Below, piece by piece: positions 37,501 through 49,486 of a DNA stretch of 64,000 nucleotides (positions within the stretch are counted from its first letter, which is position 1; each line of letters begins with the position of its first letter). The stretch comes from Apis mellifera (lineage: Eukaryota; Arthropoda; Insecta; Hymenoptera; Apidae): assembly GCF_003254395.2 (NCBI RefSeq), contig NC_037650.1, positions 8,122,071 to 8,186,070 of the forward strand. Reading direction: 5' to 3'. The position numbers and the translations under genes are program-made. A model generated the notes under the pieces. It was not told the DNA's origin and searched no databases. It worked only from the letters and a program-made list of their open reading frames with translations.

Positions 37501-40500
37501 TGAACGGGACCAGGACCTTTGCCACGGCGGCTATTCATCAAAACCGCGGATCCTTAATTAAACCTATGCATACAAGCGTAATTAAAAAACGTATTGTAGC
37601 GAAAGAGTTCGCCGTTTTCTTCGCCAAATAATTTATATTGGAAAGTGTATCCTGTTGTGCTAACCAGAATCGATTTTCTGATAATTAAGGAAGAGGGATA
37701 TCGCTGGTTAGAGGTTTAATTTGCAATATTTCATAAACGGACGTTCCCATCGTTGTCACGTGCAAACGTGTGATGATATCGTATCGTGCGATCTGTTTAG
37801 CGTCAAATACGCTTTCAAAGTGTGGAAACTGGTTGCTCGAGAATCTTCGAAGAAAATTTGTGATATAACTTGGAAAATTAACCGAATAAATTATTGGAAA
37901 CTTTGTTACACGCTGTGCAAAATGTATTTGCGCGTATTCTTTACATCATTTTTCTACATCTCATTTCTCATAGCCATATAAAAGCTATGTATAGCTTGCA
38001 AGAATTCAACTGATAATGGATCGGATATTACATAAAGAAATATATTAATATCTACAAAAAAAAGTCTTAACACTTTTAAGAAGACTGTAAATCTTTGGAT
38101 TTATTTTCCAAAAGATTCATTCTCGAAATGGATTTAAGATTGGCAACGCGAAGGGACAGAGCAACAACGTTATTTACATATCGAGAACACGATCTTCTCG
38201 TTCCCTCATCAATGTCTCGGGTACGCGATCGCTAATCATCGAAGCAGCCTCGATACGCCGCAGTCGTCACCCCTGAATTTACCAATCAACTTATCGTAGG
38301 GCTGATCGTTTAATTGACGTTACCGGGAGAAAGTGTTAATCTGGCGGTGTTAAACAGATGTCCGACCGATACGCATCTTTAATTTCGTCCCTGGTCCGGT
38401 TTTAATTGGACACGATGAGATACGCTTGTGGTCTCGTTATACTTGAACGGGTTTACTTTGTTAAATATCGTTGCCCGTTCCATTGTTTCAAAGGTAATAA
38501 TATCGTATCTGATAATAGTTCGAATCGAGATCACGTCGAGAGTCGAGAGCCAGATCTCTCTCTCTCTCCTCCCTTCACCATTTTCTCCAGTTACGCCTAA
38601 TCAAATCACTTTGTCGATAGAAAGTGTCAAGTAAAAGGAAGGAGAAAGCGTTGCCATCGGTTTTGCATCCGCTCTTGCATTGTGCGTTATTATACTACGC
38701 CCACGTGGATCGTGAAATTGTAACGGTTTCGTCGGTGTATTTTGAGAAGGATAATGAATTTGATAATTTGAAACGGGGACGATTGGAAACGAAAAAAGGT
38801 TTGGAAAATTATTTATTCGATCGTTCGTTTGTGCTACAATTTGTATCGAATTATTCTATTTTTAATACACTTTAAATACTCTTTCTAAATTTATATTATT
38901 TTAAATAATATACTTGAAGTAAAATTAGATAGATATTTGAAGTGGATAATAAATAATAGATGTAAGTATAATTTACAATTGCAAGTGTTTCAAATATTTT
39001 AACATAAAATTTATTACCCATGAAATACAGTGTTTTATTTCATTTTAGAACTAGATGCGGAACACGGAATAAATTTATCAAAGTAAAATAGTTTCAAGGA
39101 AGTTAAATAGCATTTTAAGTAAAGGATCCGAAAGAAAGAGATACTTTTGAAACAGGAAACATAAATTCTCGTATGCACTTAAGGCAGGAACGAAGATTCG
39201 TAATTCTGATTGCATCAGGAAAATTATACGATTTTTATTTCGGTTGATCGAGAATCTCTGATGCAACGTGAAAGTATGGGCGAAACCATGGGCATCCATA
39301 TTCCTTTATTGGCCACGTCGAACGGTACTAAACAATAATAATTCTCAATCTCGAAGTGTACGAATGTTTTATAATGAACTTTATATAACAATATTTCGTA
39401 TCCGAAAGAGGGATATATATATAAGGCAAGGAAAGAAATGATGATTATTTTAAACGAATTGATATCGATCGAGAAGGGGCCACGGCAATCAGAAAATCCA
39501 TCAAAAATCAATCAAGGAAATCGGTGATCACTATTATTACTTTTGCAGCGAACGTTGATAGGTTCAAGCGATCGTTGTTCATTCTATAATTCCGTTACTC
39601 AAATTAGAATCAGTTACAGAATGAGGAGTAAAAAATTATAGAATACAACGTAACAAATGAAGATAATAATAAATTATTGCTTCCACCATAATCTCTCTTA
39701 TTTAAATAAATCGATCATTTTTTATTTTTTTATATATCATTAGTAAGTTCACAAAATTTCTTTCTTTTCATAATTTCTTAATTATTTTCCTTTTATTCTT
39801 ATCTGTTTTATTTCATTATTTTTCTTGAAAATATTTATTCTTTTACAGTTAAAATTAAGGGAGAGAAACATTATCGTTTCTATTTTTTTTTTCGCAGAAA
39901 AGGCCGAAAGTGGTGAAGGGATCGCGTGCCACATGTCATGAAAGCTGAAAAACAAGGAAATGGTGCATGATTTAAAAAAAAAAAAAAGGTAAACAGACTG
40001 TGCATGGAGAGATGGTCGATAAATACGGAACAGCAGTTTTGCAGCTTTCAAAATAGGATCCGATGAATCTTTTTCATTCGAGCATCAATGTAGAAAAATA
40101 TAATGACCAAGAACAAAATTTCTTTCTGGCTATTTTTAAGTATCCCATTGAGAAAGCCTCGAAGCACCATTGTGTTTTCCATAAGAGAAGGAAAAAGATA
40201 TTTTTATGAAAATCTTCGATGGCCACTTGGTGATCGCACAGTTGTTTCGAAAAATGGCTGATAAAAACGAATGTTTAAAGAAAATTTGATGAACATTGAT
40301 CTTCCTTTGTTTCTTTTCTTTTTTGTTATTTTCCTGTCCATGAAGAAAATCGAAGGGAACGAGATCGATGTTCAATATCGACTTTACGAAAAAGACATCC
40401 TAATCCGCGATTGAATTTTAATTCGAGATTTAAGCTCGCTTTGTAAGTTTCGAACTCGATTCAAACTCGAATTTAAATTTAAAATTCGATCGGAACTTGA

Positions 40501-40919
40501 AATTTAAATTTTACCTTCTAACAAATTTCTAATTTACTTCAATCCCTCCTATCATTTCCTTATACAAAATTTCCTAAAAAATAGTATCATATTTTAAACG
40601 AAGAAACACACGAAGAAACACGAAGAATCCAACTATTGAAAATATTTTCAAAACATAATAATAATCATTATCTATAACATACTAATCCAACCAAAATTTT
40701 ATCCCTCCTCCTCAAAACCCATACAATTATCCACAAATTTAAATCCACTCTTCAAAAAACGTCCACTTCCCAAAACTTCCTCAAAACACCATTAAACTAC
40801 CTTTTAAACTCCAAAGTACGCCCCATTAAACCAATTCAACCCCTCCTCCTCGCGCTGAAAACGTACAAACCAACACAACACGAACCAACGTATCCTTATA
40901 TCTCTGTCCAACGCCATTT
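31506..40919. other. No gene seen; mixed noncoding
   Basis: An (AAG)n run lies at about 31788-31810. A GC-rich block at 32070-32470 includes a small perfect stem, CGGGGC with GCCCCG, near 32100. (GA)n is at 33990-34002. Pyrimidine-rich sequence lies at 36040-36240 and 36430-36490, with a G-rich tract near 36590-36610. The 37.5-40.9 kb part is mostly AT-rich. ORFs here are under 120 codons and unrecognised. Confidence 0.55.
34399..34427 (-). repeat. Dispersed motif GCGATACTAGCGCCACGT, copy 1
   Basis: On the minus strand this reads GCGATACTAGCGCCACGT, TTA, TTAACTATT. The same 18-mer followed by TTAACTATT is found on the plus strand at 53429-53461. An 18-base match plus the shared trailing nine bases is unlikely by chance in 64 kb. 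The GTGGCGCTA core on the plus strand resembles insect CTCF-type sites, which is speculative. Confidence 0.55.
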
Positions 40920-41270
40920 TCCCTCCCGTTCCTTGTTTTGCCCCACAATGCCCCACAGTCCCGATATCGATCGCAGTATAGGAAATTCGTTCAATTAAAC
41001 TGGCTGGAATTCCAATCGCAGGGGTCATCGCGGTGTGCACGAGCACAGTTCTCCACCGCGGAGCGGAACACGGAGGAGGAGGAGGAGGAGGACAGCGCGC
41101 GGGGAGGGGAGAGGACGTTATTTCTATTCCACGGAGAAACTGGTTCTCCGCCACGTTGGAAGAGGAGAGCGCGCGCCGCGCGTGCCACTCGCGTGTGTCA
41201 CGTGTCCCTACGGCGAGGTGAGAGGCGAAGAGGTAACAGGTAAGCGAGGCGAGGCTGGAACCGCAGGTAA
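40920..41270 (+). promoter_or_regulatory. CpG-rich candidate promoter / noncoding first exon
   Basis: This block is strikingly richer in GC and CpG than the AT-rich sequence on both sides (40400-40800 and 41640-42400). It holds a (GGA)n run at 41072-41092 and GCGCGC clusters. It ends in two donor-like sites, ACAG|GTAAGCG (exon end 41239) and GCAG|GTAAAT (exon end 41266). A transcription start with a spliced 5' untranslated exon is plausible, the rest of the gene lying outside or far downstream. The open frames here are arginine-rich and look like composition artefacts. No TATA box or conserved protein is seen. Confidence 0.3.
41072..41092. repeat. (GGA)n trinucleotide repeat
   Basis: Seven GGA units within the CpG-rich block at 40920-41270. 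Confidence 0.95.
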
Positions 41271-44200
41271 ATACACTTCTTCGTCGCGGGGACGCTCGTA
41301 AATCCCTACGGTGTACCGCGAATTATTGCGAAATTAACGGCGGCGAGGCGGCGAGCCCGCGGCGCACGTGTTGCGCGAAAAAGAAAAAGGAAAAAGGAGG
41401 AGGGAGGGAGAGGGGGGGAAAAATTCAGGCGAGTACGATTATGCGTGGCTGGTACAGATAAGCGGCGTGTTTTATCGCTCGCCTGTTTGCTTCTGATTAT
41501 TTGGTATATGTGTTACCAGTTTATCATCGAGGATTGAACGTATCGTGTACGGTTTGGGAGGCTTCGTGGTTCGGAGAATGCTTGGGTTCGTTGCGGTATC
41601 TTTTTTTTTTTTTTTTTTTTGGAAAATATAAAATGATCTTTTTCGATGAAATGTTTTTTTCGTTATATATATATATTTTTTTTAATGATTTGCTGCGAAT
41701 TTTATGTACATTCGTTATAAATTTTTTTGGAAAGTAATATAGTTTTTTTTTGTTTGATTTTTTGATATTTTTGTCGAATTTATGCATCGAAATATAAATA
41801 AAAGAATAAGCATTATTCGTACATTTATCTATGAAAATTTTATTATATCGAGGTAATGTGGATAAATGAATTTGAATGTAGATACAGAAAGAATGATAAA
41901 TAAATTTTAAATTTTTATAAATGCCATTAAAACTTTTTTACGATTTTTTTTGAAAAGAGATAAAAGAAGCGGTGAATTTTTCGAATTCTTTAGAAACATT
42001 TTAACGTTATAGAAACGTTAATAGAAATTTTATTGCGCATAAGAATAGTACAGATAGAATTCATATATTAAATATTAAATTGATATTACGTTGGCATTTT
42101 GAGAATGTGTGTATGGGATTCAGAGCGTGTATTTTATGCAGGAATTTGACTTACCTATGCCGTTCAGGTATTTGTTATTTATGTTTCATTAATAACCGAG
42201 ATATTATTATTTTTATACATGACAATATCTCTTGCAAAATGCAAAAGAAATTGTTAAACCGTATGATATATCGTTATGCTCGAAAATGGCTTCGAAATTA
42301 TAGGACATTAAGAAACAAGTTCTTAATAATAATATTCGATGCATGATTTCGAAAAATTTCCATCACCACCTTTCTTCACGAGTTTCATTAAATCCTTTCA
42401 AAATTACAATCTACGATTCTATACAGGAACAATTAACTTCCTTCCCATACCACGTTTCGCGCGCAATACCTTAAAAAAAGGGAGAGAAGAAATACAATAT
42501 AAATAAACGAATAAAAGCAACGGCAACCTATAACAAACATAGCGCAACACTTTTACAAGCAAACCAAGAACGAAAAAAAAAAACGTAACCCCAAATAGAC
42601 CCAAGCCACCACTCGAATCCGAAATAATTTAACCAAAAACCTTAAGAGGAAGCACGATAGGAAACCACGCGTAGGAAACCACGCGAGATCCACGCGCGTA
42701 GCGGCCTTTAATCTGGCGGCGTGGCCTAAGCCCATTAAGGATACGTGCGTGTTGTAACCTCGCCACTGGCTGACACGGATGATGCAGGATTCCGCCTCGT
42801 CTAACCGATCCTCCCGAGTTCTCGATTCACGATTCCGTGGAAGGGACGCGATTCGTGGATGCTCCTTGTTATTCCACGTAGCTTAAATCCCAGACAGGCG
42901 AGCCCGCGTGTACGTATACGCTCGGGATCGGGATACGCGCACCGTGGGAAGCGGCGTACGCCGATGGAAATGCTAATTTTATGCGATTCCCTCGTAACCG
43001 CTGCCGCTGCCGCTCCTACGCCTTGCTTCTCGCCGCCTTCCCCTCCTCCATTCGATACGTGGTTACGCAATAAAACCGGCAATAATTGTGAGAACGTTCT
43101 CTCGAGAGAGAAGGTGTGCGCGCAACGCACTCCTCTGCGTGACGAGCCGCCATCAGGATGGACAGAGTCTTAATTCCTCGACTTGGGTTCGAGGCGCGAT
43201 TTACGCTCGGTCTCGCGGTCAATATCGTGCCGAGAAATCTGAATGCTAATAGGGCTGAGTTACGTGAGGGGGGGGGAGGGAGAGAGGATCGTTTTTTGCG
43301 CGGGGAGAAAGGTTTTCGAAGAGGGAAAGAAATGGGAAGTCGTTCTTTCGAACGTGATATAATATTTGAACGTTGAAGGAAGGCTAAATAAAGGTTATTA
43401 TCCTAATCCCTTCCGCGTTCGTACATGAATCTGGCCAATATTGAACGTTTAATTAAGCTTCCTCAACGGATCGAGAAAGTTTAAAATTCTTCCTAACTTT
43501 CTAAAATCTTTCTAAATCCCAGGGATGAAGTTATTTCAGACTATATGTATATAAAATGTTAACTCGGAATCTTTGGAAGTTGTTATCATTAAGAGGTAAG
43601 GAAAAGGGAGCCTGCCGTCTTCTCCTAGGTTGAAATTCTTGAACAGCCTTTCCCGGAAAGGCGTCCGAAATGCTGCTTGGAACTGAAGCTAGAAGGTAGA
43701 AGTTCGGTGGTATTTTCAAGCTTGTGGCGGAATAATGCCTGTATATAATGCCTAGCCACAATTCGGCTGCTCCAGTAGCTTATCCAAAGTAACTTTCTTT
43801 TCAGTGAATAAGTAAATAATTCGCGTAGAAAAGAAATTGATTCGTTCAAAAAAGAATTACACTGTCAAAATTTAAAATTGCAATAAAAAAAAACATAGAT
43901 TCTTTTTTATTTTTTGGAACGAATCAAAGTTAAAATTAAAACGTAAAATAAAATCCATTCCAAGTTAAAATTAGGAGCAAAGACCACTCTTTTCTTCCAA
44001 TTTGACTTGAAATAATCAGCTTCTAAAAAACCCTAAGATACTTAGCCTAAATAAATTTCGGGAATACAGTGCGCAATATCAATTCATCAAACTCCATCGA
44101 AATCCACTTCCAATCCTAGAACTCGACTAACCCATAGAACATAAATCAACGTCCATAGTTGAGAATCGCGAAAATTTCGTCTGATTAAAATCGCGACCTC

Positions 44201-47200
44201 CTCCTTTAATATCCGCCCCAAGGATATTCCATATTCCTTGGCGTTTGTTAAAAGAAACGAGACAGTCGTTTGGCCTCTCTCTTTATCCCTTTCGACGCTG
44301 CCACTTTAACCGTACATTTACCATACCCGTTAGATCGAGATATCGCGGGGTATGTGTGTGTGTGTGTGTGTGTGTGTAGGGGAGGTGGAGGCGGCTGGTC
44401 CAAGTTTCGTAAAATAAACAGCGAAATCGAAGGGAGCACGGTTCTAAGAACGTTTCGACCCGAATTATGAATATTCATGAGATCGGGGCCAGCGAGAGAG
44501 GATGCAACAACGTGTCTCCCGCGGCCTCACGACACTTTTATTTTTCTATAATAATAGCAGTGGCTGTGGGAGCACGGAATCGGCGGCGGCACGGTGTTCA
44601 CCACACCGCTTAAGCATTTTATCGGATCATTTATATCTCATGAAGAGCCATAAAGACACGCGTGTATACAGGGAGGAATGGCGGTGATGTTTTGCATGAG
44701 AAGTGGCCGAAAATACACAGGAATTAATTAGGCTGCCATAAATAGCGGTTTTTCTCGTCCATTTTTAATTCCTTCTTTCCTTCCTTCCTTGCTTCTTTCC
44801 TCTTCTTTTTCTTTTTTTTTTCGATTTTCGTATCCTCTTCGAATATTCCTCTTCGATTACGTTCGTTCGTCGCGAACGCGTGTTTCTTCGAAAGAGAAAA
44901 ACTTTTTGACAACTTCCTCGATGCCGCACGGTTAAAAATATACGATTGAACTTAACGAACCAATGAATACATTAACGCTCCCATCTCGTCGATTCTTCTC
45001 TCCCGAACCGATTTCTCGTTTAATTTACAATATCCGCGACAGAGAGGGGTGGAACAGAATATACCGGAGGAATTTGCATTTCCTTGCTCCGCCTATTAAA
45101 CAAAGAGCCACACGGCTTTTACGGTCCTTAAATCATCGTACTGGCCGCTCGATGATTTAGAGAACGATCTCTTTGCTCGCTGTTTGTTCACGTGTGAATC
45201 ACTTGCTGCTTTTATTCTCCCTTCGAAACACTTGTCTCGTAATTGAATTTCGTAACAACTGAAAATCTTTGTATAATTTTTCTGAATTTAATTTTTGCCT
45301 CGTTTAATTTAATTGACTCTGCACTTTCGAAAAGTAACCTGTAATTACACTGAAATAACTATGGATTGTAAAAAACTATGGATTGTACTAGCAATTGTCA
45401 CGCACGAGATCAAATAACGAAATCGTCGAAATTTGGAAAATTGTATCCCCCGCAAGAAATCGGATCGAATTTCTAATTTCAATCCAAAACACGAAATCCC
45501 ATTTCGGTTGCAACATTCGAAAATTCAGTATCGAATATTCAGCGAGTATCAAGTATTCAGGATCCGGCTGTGAGTCGGCGAATTTAATACCGAACGGTGA
45601 ATTTGAAAGCCAAAGGGGGAGTTTTTATTTTCGAGAGCCACCGCTCTCGTTAATCGAGAATCGCCAATGAACGAGCTGCGAAGTTCGCGCGACACCCGGC
45701 TATTATAGTCGAGGTATCATTTCACCGGACAGCCTTCCACAGCATCCCGCATCCTCTCCCGTTTTCCACCCTCCCCTCGAGCTTCGATAAATATGCAAAG
45801 CAGGCAGCAACCCGCTTTTAGGAAAAGTGGAACTGCCCCACTGTTGTGTACGCCTTCGGTTGTCCATCTTTCCACGTCTTTTTCGACGTTTTAATAACGG
45901 TGGAACGACGCGTATATAGGTGACGATTAAGGAAGCGAAACTCTCTCCGTTTTTCTCTCCGCTTTAAGAAAAAAAAAGAAAAAATCCTCCTTCGCTATGG
46001 ATGATCGTCACCGATCGACACGACGACTATCGTGAGAGACAAAGATCCCTTTTATCTCGTGTTTAGCGGGGAGGCGAAATAGAATGGAAAAGGCTGGCCA
46101 CGTCACGGACGTGTCAACATTGATTTGGGTCAGGAGGAACGGAGGAGCCGATTCGAGCGGTCGATAAGGAAAGTGGTCGAACGGTAGTCTGTAATTAACG
46201 ACGTTAAGGAGAGGAGATTTTTTTCTGTTTATGCTCGTTCGGCCAGCTGCACACGTGAACACGCGTTTCACGCGTGCACGCCTCCCTTCCCCGCTTTCCT
46301 TTCGTGATAACTTGCAATTACATTGATCGGCTCGCGGATTTTAACCGCAGACCGGGTATACGAGGGGTCAAAGGTGGCCAAAGGAAAGGAAGCAGAGAAG
46401 AGTTGGAACACGATTGCTTGGAAACGAAATTTTCGAAATATCGCAAGAGAAAGAAACGGACGATCGAGGTGGTTGGAAAGGATTGTTTGAGCAAACCGAT
46501 AGAGTGAATAGTAGCCAGATCGTAAGGGAGATAAGCGATGGATGGTTGAGATCGGGGAAGATTAAGAGAGCTCGGTGTTGTAGATCTGGAGATAGACGGA
46601 ATATTTCCTTTATCGATCAGAGTTGTTAATTGAGGAGAGTCGGAGGGAGGAGAGAAATTGATTAGAAAGTGAAAGAAGAATGGATCTGGGTGTGCGAGGG
46701 AATGATTTGTGGATCGATACTTGACAATTGTACGCGTTGGAATCGGGATTTTATACAACTCAATCGATATACCGGTTTTCTCGAATAAATATTATTTATC
46801 TACAGGGTAAGGATCGTCGTTTTTCGCGAGGACGGAAGAGTTTGATTAAATTATCGTTTCGATACATCGCAATTGTCCGGATGAAACGTTACGACAAATT
46901 ACAGTGAACAAAATTTATCGATCGTTTCGCAATTTTGAAAGTTAATGAAACAACACCTCGTATCGAGGGTGAAATTTATTGTACAACGAACTAATATGCA
47001 TTATTTATGACGTAAAAGTGATACAATAATAACGTTAATTGTCTTATTACCGTCGATTATTAATTAATTTATGCAATATCGTAATGAAACATCGTCGCAA
47101 TTATAATGGAACGAAATAAACAGGTGGATCAATATAAGTATACACAAAAATAATATACGCTTAAATCAACACTTGCGAATTAATATAATAATAATTCGAT

Positions 47201-49040
47201 CAAATTCATCCTTTACTTATCAAACAGTTCAAAACAAGTCCTATTTTCCAATTTTGTTTTAAATTTATCGTCTCGAAAAATTTAATTTACTTCAAATCTT
47301 CCTTCATTTTTCTAAACAATAAAAATATCCTCGCAAAATTTCAAGATTTCATCTATTCCACATCATCTTTCCTCATCCCTCCAACCAAATCCCTCCAACC
47401 AAAACGAACCCGACCAACCAAACCAACAACAACGCTCCTTCTTGTTAGTCACCCAATTTCCAATCCACACCGCAACCTTACCCGCTACTTTGCCTAGAAA
47501 AGATACAAAAACGAGGGGCGCTTCTAAACACACACCGCTGCTCGAAACTACCAAGTTTCTCACGGGCCAGGAACGGGTAGCAAGGTGTCCGCCTTGTTAA
47601 ACCTGTGGTTGTCGATCTAATCCGGCTTGCCTCGGATGCATACGGCTTCCAATTCTTTTTCGCGTGTTGCAAGCCAGCGGCGATCGCGAAACGTGTCATT
47701 AGCGAAGCGTAAAAGGGAGCATCGATAAGAAAGGTGTTGAGAGCGTGGGCCAAGAGTTACTCACGACGAGGATCGACAAGATCGATCGAGGTGTTGAGTT
47801 GAGCGTAGCGTTACGGATAGGTGTTTTCTAACGGAACGGAATGGTAGGCGTATGCAACACGTGGTTTCCTTTCGAACAATCGCACAAATCATCTGCTCGA
47901 GACGCCTCGATGTCTGTGCACCACCTGTATCCATGATTCGATGATGAAAAGAAAGGAACAGGTATATTTAAAATACATGATTTTCAAATTGTAATCATTT
48001 CAATGTCGACGGATGATGCAGGTAGATGACTGTGATGGAAGCAAGCTTAACCAACATTCTTTCAGGGATAATTTTATATGTAACGAAGGATTGGAAAAAA
48101 ATAGTCTCTGATAAGACTGTTTGCATTCGGGTCGTCCACGAACAATTTCATTTTCTAAAAACCTACACGATCGTTTCAAAAGGATCCCAAGAAGCTTGTT
48201 CTTCAGCGTCGTAGAAATTAATCGGCGGATGAAGAAGGGGAACACGAAGGGGACGGCGATTTTTTGCGAGGCGTCTCGATTCAATCGAAAGAAGCGGGGC
48301 CTCGAAGCGTGATTCATCGGCGTGGCTAGAAGAGAAGTCTCTCTCTCTCCCTCTCTCTCTCTCGAAGGAAAAGAAGAAGAAAAGGAAGAGGGAAGAAGGT
48401 GGTCGAAGGCGCGAATCGAGTAAATTGGCGGGGAAGTGGGCCGAAAAAGCCCGGCTGCAATTTCGGCCCCTGGGGGCGAGCGCGGCGCCTCTGGAACGAT
48501 AATTGATATCACCTGCCATGTAAATATCGGTTATCGGCATCGGCCCCTCTACCTGCCGGTGGAAAAAAGGGCCGCCGGGAAGAAAATTACCGGACAACCG
48601 TTGGCGAGATAATTACGTGTTGGTTTTAGAAAAGGGCCAAGCACCGGTTAATTCCACGCTGCGCGCGACCCGCGCGAAACGCCGCCCCGAAACCCCATTC
48701 CCCGCCGATCATTTTCGCCTTGAATAACGTTCCCGAAACGGGGAGATGCGCTTCCCTCTGTCCTCCGTCGCCACGCTTCCTCCCTCCCTAATAATTTACG
48801 ATCAAACCAATTTCTCTTTTGTTCCCGAAGGCGAAGAGAATGAGATCCAAGCTATGATTTTTCGTATTTGAACAGTTTCAAATTAATTTTTATGTATTTG
48901 GGATTGGAAATTCGGGAGTGAAACTTCCCTTTTTTTTTCTCTCTTGAAATATGAATAATTTTTCAATGCAATATCCCGAAGAATCCTCAAAATTTTCTAA
49001 CTTTTTCCAAAAAAATTTCATTCACTCTCTCACCTTCGAT
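41271..49040. other. No gene seen; AT-rich with CpG-rich patches
   Basis: AT-rich DNA from 41600 to 42600 is followed by a CpG-rich block at about 42660-43260. (TG)n lies at 44353. GC-richer sequence with repeated GGCC words lies at about 48380-48760. Frames such as 48163-48597 (minus) arise from serine/arginine-rich low complexity. Confidence 0.55.
44353..44377. repeat. (TG)n microsatellite
   Basis: Twelve TG units between TATCGCGGGGTA and AGGGGAGG. Alternating purine-pyrimidine sequence of this kind can adopt Z-DNA. Confidence 0.97.
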
Positions 49041-49486
49041 CAATATTTACTATATTATACTATATTTACAATATTTGCTATATTATACTATATTTACAAT
49101 ATTTACTGTATTATACTATATTTACAATATTTACTATATTATACTATATTTACAATATTTACTATATTATACTATATTTACAATATTTACTATATTATAC
49201 TATATTTACAATATTTACTATATTACACTATGTTTACAATATTTACTATATTATACTATATTTACAATATTTACTATATTATACTATATTTACAATATTT
49301 ACTATATTACACTATGTTTACAATATTTACTATATTATACTATATTTACAATATTTACTATATTATACTATATTTACAATATTTATACTATATTTATTAT
49401 ACTATATATATATATATATATATTATACTATATATATTTATTATACTATATTATACTATATTATACTATATTTATAATATACATAT
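49041..49486. repeat. 28-bp AT minisatellite with degenerate tail
   Basis: A 28-bp unit, CAATATTTACTATATT followed by ATACTATATTTA, repeats about twelve times from 49041 to about 49385 and then decays into TATTATACTATA and (TA)n to about 49486. Starts at 49041, 49069 and 49097 fix the period. Two copies carry the same variant (TACACTATGTTTAC) at about 49231 and 49315, exactly 84 bp apart. Because 28 is not a multiple of three, several frames stay open by accident, giving long Tyr/Ile/Leu ORFs that are not genes. Confidence 0.95.

Noticed and set aside
48000..48597. Two overlapping minus-strand ORFs of 170 and 144 residues
   Set aside because: They come from Ser/Arg/Phe-rich low-complexity sequence over a CT/GA tract, in two frames of the same strand; neither looks conserved.
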